This document shows positions 7,143-7,215 of a stretch of DNA of 7,215 bases, piece by piece. The position numbers were made by a program, and so were the translations under genes. The notes under the pieces were generated by a model. It was not told the origin of the DNA, searched no databases, and saw nothing but the letters and a program-made list of their open reading frames with translations. Numbering within the stretch: position 1 is the first letter of the stretch; each line of letters opens with the position of its first letter. Origin of the DNA: Gemmatimonadaceae bacterium (GTDB taxonomy: Bacteria; Gemmatimonadota; Gemmatimonadetes; Gemmatimonadales; Gemmatimonadaceae); assembly GCA_017881545.1 (NCBI GenBank), contig JADGQU010000113.1, positions 1-7,215 of the forward strand, given 5' to 3'.

Positions 7143-7183
7143 CCCTAACGCGCGGTGAGCCCGTAACGAGAGTTAGGGTCTCG
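7143..7183 (-). promoter_or_regulatory. rpoA leader with overlapping inverted repeats
   Basis: In the 104 bp upstream of rpoA, three pairings share the same segments. The segment at 7172-7178 (CCCTAAC on the minus strand) can pair with 7160-7167 (GTTACGGG, one bulged C, 4-nt loop) or with 7143-7149 (GTTAGGG, 22-nt loop). Alternatively 7183-7179 (CGAGA) can pair with 7171-7167 (TCTCG), leaving CCCTAAC in the loop. These are mutually exclusive. None is followed by a U-tract, so they are not a simple terminator. The rest of 7112-7215 shows no recognisable coding end or clear promoter. A regulatory role is inference. Confidence 0.35.
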
Positions 7184-7215
7184 TCCCACTTAGATCTATG
7201 ACTGCCACAAGGAGT

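Noticed and set aside
7112..7215. Possible end of rpsD or another ribosomal gene upstream of rpoA
   Set aside because: Two minus-strand frames hit stops quickly, the third stays open through the short stretch but reads as nothing recognisable, and no ribosomal-protein C-terminus is visible.

Overview
The window reads as ordinary chromosome from a GC-rich bacterium. All six complete genes, plus one gene cut by the left edge, lie on the minus strand, so transcription runs from high to low coordinates. The style of the RNA polymerase alpha subunit and CarB, and the nucleotide-sugar genes for an acetamido-sugar uronate, suggest a Gram-negative-type organism. My best guess is Gemmatimonadota or a neighbouring phylum, but this is an impression and not something the sequence proves.

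Right part (about 7215 to 5394): the distal end of a ribosomal-protein/RNA polymerase operon, in the order rpoA, rplQ (L17), rpmB (L28). The genes are 2 nt apart and each has a good Shine-Dalgarno site. The operon ends in a strong intrinsic terminator with U-tracts usable in both directions. The 104 bp upstream of rpoA holds no recognisable gene but contains short inverted repeats that could form competing hairpins.

Middle (5107 to 5445): a 339-bp spacer. Besides the terminator it is mostly filled by an imperfect palindrome of about 200 bp whose left end is duplicated in tandem. It looks like a miniature foldback (MITE-like) element and sits in the region that must supply the carB promoter and leader.

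Left part (5106 to 1): carB (large subunit of carbamoyl-phosphate synthase, 1080 aa, colinear with E. coli CarB at every key residue checked) is followed with no gap by a left-handed beta-helix N-acetyltransferase of WbpD/WlbB type. Again with no gap comes a Gfo/Idh/MocA oxidoreductase of WbpB/WlbA type. After 57 bp follows the first 63 codons of a DegT/DnrJ/EryC1/StrS aminotransferase of WbpE/WlbC type. The last three together fit the C3 oxidation, C3 transamination and N-acetylation steps that turn UDP-GlcNAcA into UDP-GlcNAc(3NAc)A, a precursor of surface polysaccharide. A carbamoyl-phosphate (pyrimidine/arginine) gene therefore appears to share a transcript with surface-sugar genes.

I found no clearly new biological system. 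The points most worth following are the palindromic element in front of carB, the carB/sugar-gene fusion operon, the Cys4 tail on the acetyltransferase, and the possible alternative structures in the rpoA leader.
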